64,000 nt of DNA from Hypsibius dujardini (Eukaryota > Tardigrada > Eutardigrada > Parachela > Hypsibiidae). The stretch is taken from contig LRSR01013122.1 in assembly GCA_001579985.1 (NCBI GenBank), positions 124,001 through 188,000 on the forward strand, given 5' to 3'. Shown here one piece after another: positions 60,021 to 64,000 of the stretch (positions are counted from its first letter, which is position 1; the number at the start of each line of letters is the position of its first letter). The notes under the pieces are model-generated. The model made no database searches and was not told the DNA's origin. It saw only the letters and a program-made list of their open reading frames with translations. The position numbers and the translations under genes were made by a program.

Positions 60021-61450
60021 CGGGAATTTTGCATCTCTGGAAGGTGAAATGTTCTACTTTTTCTAATTTTGCTGTGTGCATATAACTTAGTTCTCAATAT
60101 TTCGATTGAAAAAAAAATACAAATGCCTCCTAACATTTAAAAAATAAATAAAAACTAGTATGCGGTGGTACATAGGGGGCGCTCTCAATGTTACCGCATG
60201 CCGCATGCATTCATTGAGATATTCGTTGACATGAGCGAATACACTGGCTTGTTTGTGGCCATTACTAAATTACTGTAACCGAAACCAATTGAATATTTTA
60301 TAAACTAAAAAATGTGAATTTCAAAACATTTTGAAATTGAAGAAAAATTTTATGTTTCAGGTTTGAAGAAAGTGCGAGCTTGCGTCAAGTCCATTTCAAA
60401 AATAACTCATTCATACACCATTATGGTAACCATTGATGCCACAGGAAAACTTCTAAGCCCGCTCTTCATCGTCATGCAAGAGATAACCGGTGATCAATTT
60501 GATCCTCAAGTTCAGCAGGATCTCTTTGTGGCTCCTAATATCCTGGTTACGGCATCAAATTCGGGCAAAATGAAAAAGGAACATCTGACGGTGTGGCTGG
60601 AGCATAGGTATTTTCCGCATGTTGGCGATTGGACTGCGCTGGTCATTGATTCTTGGTCCACCTATAAGAACCGAACCTTACTGGACGCTGCCACTCCAGA
60701 AAATTGCGAGGTACAAATTGTAACTGTTCCACCGAAAACTACACCGTTTTGCCATCCTTTTGACGTTTACGGATTCCGTATGTGAAAGGTTTTCGTTCAC
60801 AAAATTTGGGATTGGGTAGTTTGAGACAACATTCAATGTGAACTGCAACAACGCAACTCAACCCTGAAGCTCCAGTCACTAGTACATAAACAGTTCAGCA
60901 GCCGACAACTCCGCGAGATGTGGTAAGTGGGTTGATCTCACCCCGGTTATTTCGAGACTGAAGAGCATTTTGAGTTCAGAACTCCGTCTCAGTTTTGTTT
61001 TGACAGCGATGCGGCCAGGGAAAACCACCAATGCTCTGTTTTTCCGTGTGCGAAAACTCACTTCGTAGCTTGCGCTTGGTGCAAATACACTTTCTGTTTT
61101 GACCATTTTTACCATTCTAACCACTTCTGTGACGTCATTAATTAACCTTGTGTTTCACATTTCTTAGTAAATAAAATATTCAGTTGGTTTTGGTTACAGT
61201 AATTTAGTAACAACCGCAAACAAGCCAGTGTATTCGCTCGTGTCAACGAATATCTCAATCAATGCACGCGGCATGCCGTAACATTGAGAACGCCCCCTAT
61301 GTACCACCGCATACTGGTTTTTATCTATTTTTTTAAATGTTAGGAGACATTTGTATTTTTTTTTTCAATCAAAATATTGAGAACTAAGTTATATGCACAC
61401 AACAAAATAAAAAAAGTAGAACATTTCACCTTCCAGAGATGCAAAATCCC
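60021..61450 (+). mobile_element. DDE DNA transposon with ~300-bp terminal inverted repeats, decayed
   Basis: Left TIR 60021-60318 and right TIR 61153-61450 are inverse copies over nearly 300 bp with roughly 90% agreement by eye. The ends read CGGGAATTTTGCATCTCTGG and, inverted, GGGGATTTTGCATCTCTGG. The trinucleotide TAA flanks both ends, compatible with a TA or TWA target duplication. About 830 bp of interior remain, with a fragment of transposase (60363-60785). A Tc1/mariner-pogo-like or Harbinger-like origin is possible: TAA favours Harbinger, while the protein looks pogo-like. Long TIRs with a partial interior point to an internally deleted, inactive copy of moderate age. Confidence 0.85.
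60363..60785 (+). pseudogene. Transposase DDE catalytic-domain fragment
   Basis: About 140 residues inside the TIR element, entered by a possible TTTCAG acceptor. Shows YTIMVTIDATGKLLSPLFI, then KEHLTVWLEHRYFP, ALVIDSWSTYKN and TTPFCHPFDVYGFRM, the layout of a DDE_1 (pogo-like) integrase core with Asp at all three acid positions (TIDATG, VIDSW, PFDVY). The frame stops with TGA where relatives have the Trp of FRxWK. The N-terminal DNA-binding domain is absent. Not functional. Confidence 0.7.
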
Positions 61451-62036
61451 CTTGTAAGATTAATTGCGTTGCAACCATAGTAATGATACTTTAATTATTA
61501 TGAGAATGGAATAACCATTACAGGCTACGTCAAAACTGCAGGGCCCTCAATTTAAAAGTTCAGACAGCAACTCAAAACATAACGGAAATGTAGAAACGCT
61601 TTGGTCCATATCATTTCAAATAAACCCTTTTGCAAAAAGCAGCATTGGAATCGCCTCCGTGGATCCTGAGATCATCGAGAGGTGGGTCGGTTAAGAAGGA
61701 GTTCCATATATGACAATAAATACTGGCTTAGCAGTTGGCAAATTAGTACCTTTTACCCATACAAGCTTTTTCTGCTATAGGGGAGTGAGGTACATCAGCT
61801 GTATCACACTGTACTGTTTCTCTTCCGCTCATAAGTCAAATCATCGAGAGGTGGGTTGATTAAGAAGGAGTCAGACATACTGCTGGTGAATAATGGTAAT
61901 GAAAAGAGGGAAAGTCAATTCCACCGCACCATCGGTAACTGACCATTGTATTGTAACTGACCATTATATGTATTGATAATCACCACTGCACGTACAGAAA
62001 AGACGTTTCGAGCAAAGTGTTGTATTCATCGGCCCA
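61451..62036. other. Intergenic with a 32-bp direct repeat
   Basis: ATCATCGAGAGGTGGGT-type sequence occurs at 61671-61702 and again at 61840-61871 with two differences. No gene seen. Confidence 0.5.
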
Positions 62037-62303
62037 TCAGACAGTCCATCGTTGGAGTAAGTAAGGATCGAAACCATTCTGGAGCAGAATCTTCAACATG
62101 TGGATATCCGATCAACGCAATAGTTTATAGCGAAGCTTGGATTTAACATCCCATTGTGTAATGCTGGCTCCATATTTGAGTAGTAAAGCCTCCATTTAAT
62201 GTAGATATGGTCGCACTGCCAAGGATAAAGACGTTGCCGGGCCTGGATCTGCTGAATATGGTGTCGGTCTTGGCTTCTTTTTTAGCAGACATTTTGCCAC
62301 GTT
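62037..62303 (-). pseudogene. Ankyrin-repeat gene fragment, decayed
   Basis: One minus-strand frame reads NVAKCLLKK, ADPGPATSLSLAVRPYLH, MEALLLKYGASITQWD, DIHMLKILLQNGFDPYL, clearly ankyrin-type (xLLLKYGAS, LLQNGFDP), somewhat like ASB proteins. It is broken by a stop at 62196-62198 and another after KLRYKLLR, with no convincing splice sites to remove them. Probably a host gene relic; a spliced gene with unseen introns is the alternative. Confidence 0.5.
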
Positions 62304-63795
62304 TAGAAAGTTTTCTCCGATTTATTCATAGAGAGAAGTATACCAAATGTGCTCGTACGTTCTATATCATGATCAGTTTGTATCATGAAACCATCAAGAA
62401 CATCCGCGTTCTGGTAAAAAAATGGCAAGGACCTATTTATATTAACAGTTTGCTGAAAAATTTGGCCATAAAGTATCCACACTCCACTCCAAATTTCATC
62501 CATTCCAAGTCATAAAAAAAACCACGTTGGCCATTGTCGAGTAATGCGCGTACGCGGTTCCTACATTCATTCTCATTCATTTTGTCCTCGGAACCCATTT
62601 TCTTAAGTAAACGAAAAATATCCTTCGCACTAAAGCTAGTCTCAACACTGAAGGGGATTCAACACTTTCAAGAAAACTTATAGTAGTTCTATAGTACTAC
62701 CAACAGTACTCGTACACTATTGTATAATACCTGTAGCATACAGCTTCTTCCTCTGATAGAAAATCGGAATGGGAAGCACACCATCGCTTAAGTTGGAGGG
62801 ACTTATCCTAAATAGTCAAACCTAGAGCCACGTGCTTTGTCCCTTCTGACGTTGCATGCTTTCGTAGCCAATTATGAATTTAGTGGTTGTAGTTTATGAA
62901 AATGACAAGCTTGCTCGAATGGTTGAGAAACTTGAGTAGTTGCATTAATGCGAAAGCGTCAAACCGCCAGATACTCTTGTACTGTGGTGTGCTTAAATCA
63001 CTTCAAACACATTATTGTATACTGCACCAATTGACTTCACGCAGAACTGCCAGCATCTGGTCGTCCTCGTGTCGTTTCAGTTTCTGCGGCGAATCTTGCT
63101 AAAACGCCAACAGAATGCCGGTGAAATTGAATTGTGCTACCTATTTACCGTCTTTCCCGAAGAGGACGGGCAGGTTGTCAGGAGGCCGCGGTTGGTGTCT
63201 GCTTTTTGTCTTCAAAGTAGCGCCGATTACAGCCCTTGGTGTTATACCGGTACTGATACTTGGATCTAGTATAATATCTCTTTTATTTATCAGTTCAATA
63301 GTCCTCGCTAGAGAGAAAGAGCAGGAAGCCCTTTCGATGTTTGCTGTCACAGTTATAATGCTGTATCGGCAAAAATGTCATCGATTCATTCTTTGCATTT
63401 GCGCTCTTCTTACCTGAGCACCCCGGCCCAAATGGAAAACCATACAGAGTTCTAAACCAGACAGACGGGAAGAAACTGATGAGCTCTCTTGTTTGCCGTG
63501 AAAACGTGCGACCAGTCACACGCCCAACCAACCCCAAGACCAATGCCCTCAAAACGTATTACTTCTTATTCGTCATCCAGTCAATTAGTATGTGAGAACT
63601 TTTTACCACAGGCGACTTGTAAGTTTCGTGTATTGTCAGTGCCGTCTGCTGTCCAAGTCCATGTACTATGCGTGTTAATGTTACAGAGAAAATTGAGTGA
63701 TGGGTAATCAAGCGTGTAGTGCATGCACAGTTCATTACCACAGCTATTGTTTATGGGCCTTTCTTTGATGAGCTTCCGATACCTGACTTGTAATA
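62304..63795. other. No supported gene
   Basis: Several frames of 60-100 codons on both strands without recognisable domains. One plus-strand frame (63115-63417) contains a single strong hydrophobic stretch (VAPITALGVIPVLILGSSII) and could be part of an exon; no start or splice chain supports it. Confidence 0.35.
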
Positions 63796-63948
63796 ATGCA
63801 CGGTTCGCCGCTCAACCGCTGTGTGTTTTACGGCAAAATTGTCGCTTCCGGGCGTCTTACCAACCAACGAGACACTCTCTCCCAGGGTCGCGCACAGCAG
63901 GCTCTGTCAGCTATGCAAAAAATCTTCAATGGAGATGTGAATTATTAA
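63796..63948 (+). CDS. Possible 50-aa small protein
   Basis: ATG-initiated frame beginning MHGSPLNRCVFYGKIVASGR and ending AMQKIFNGDVNY before a TAA. Composition is protein-like (amphipathic QQALSAMQKIF helix). No homology recognised; may be chance or an exon of a gene running past the window. Confidence 0.2.
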   Translation: MHGSPLNRCVFYGKIVASGRLTNQRDTLSQGRAQQALSAMQKIFNGDVNY

Positions 63949-64000
63949 TCGCTAAAAAAAGAGCGCGCCGCACCGCCCCCACTTCTAATATACCGGCAAT

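Noticed and set aside
62207-62515. Plus-strand frame of 102 codons
   Set aside because: Opposite strand of the ankyrin-like fragment; no independent coding sign.

Overview
The window is eukaryotic nuclear DNA from an invertebrate. It holds compact multi-exon genes on both strands, mostly with short GT-AG introns ending in T-rich (T)nCAG acceptors. The gene set (chitin-binding cuticle-type proteins, a white/scarlet-type ABCG transporter, ninjurins, neuroligin, class A GPCR) is that of a small ecdysozoan. A tardigrade of the Hypsibius/Ramazzottius kind is my best guess. That is inferred from gene content and style, and no marker in the sequence proves it. I saw no bacterial, organellar or viral sequence, and no rRNA, tRNA or CRISPR array.

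Layout, left to right. 77-2602 (+) is the 3' end of a PLEKHG-type RhoGEF. 3707-4457 (+) and 4746-5646 (-) are two convergent genes for secreted proteins, each with one type-2 chitin-binding domain. 6135-8547 (-) is a CSK-type tyrosine kinase that seems to lack its SH3 domain. It is head to head with 9189-13985 (+), the ortholog of ERCC6/CSB. 14256-18535 (-) is a membrane-bound neprilysin-like M13 protein that has lost a zinc ligand. 19234-20161 (-) encodes a secreted double-WAP protein. 21825-28188 (+) is an ABCC5-like full ABC transporter. 28712-29520 (+) encodes a four-span membrane protein. 29737-33089 (-) is a white-type ABCG half transporter. 34554-35257 (+) encodes a secreted Gly-rich protein behind a TATA/initiator promoter. 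35356-35970 and 36281-36877 (-) are tandem ninjurin-like genes. 37835-38259 (+) and 38338-38535 (-) are weak short genes. 39094-40503 (+) is a peptide-type GPCR. 42176-51739 (+) is neuroligin with a 5.5-kb first intron. 52466-58069 (+) encodes a 941-aa disordered/coiled-coil protein I do not recognise.

The last 6 kb is gene-poor and repeat-rich. It holds a decayed DDE transposon with ~300-bp terminal inverted repeats (60021-61450), a decayed ankyrin-repeat fragment and a few doubtful ORFs. A likely short relative of the transposon lies at about 20700-21300. Fold-back elements sit inside introns of the ABCC and ABCG genes, and CTGT/CAGA microsatellites recur through introns and intergenic DNA.

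The genes are unrelated in pathway (DNA repair, Src control, transport, synapse, cuticle), so the window shows ordinary synteny rather than one functional system. The most notable points are the degenerate M13 ectoenzyme with a repeated RRxS cytosolic tail, the SH3-less CSK, the ABCC transporter without an H-loop histidine in NBD1, and the TIR element family. All exon models were assembled by eye. Each full-length model (except the doubtful ones) keeps a single open frame from start to stop across its junctions.
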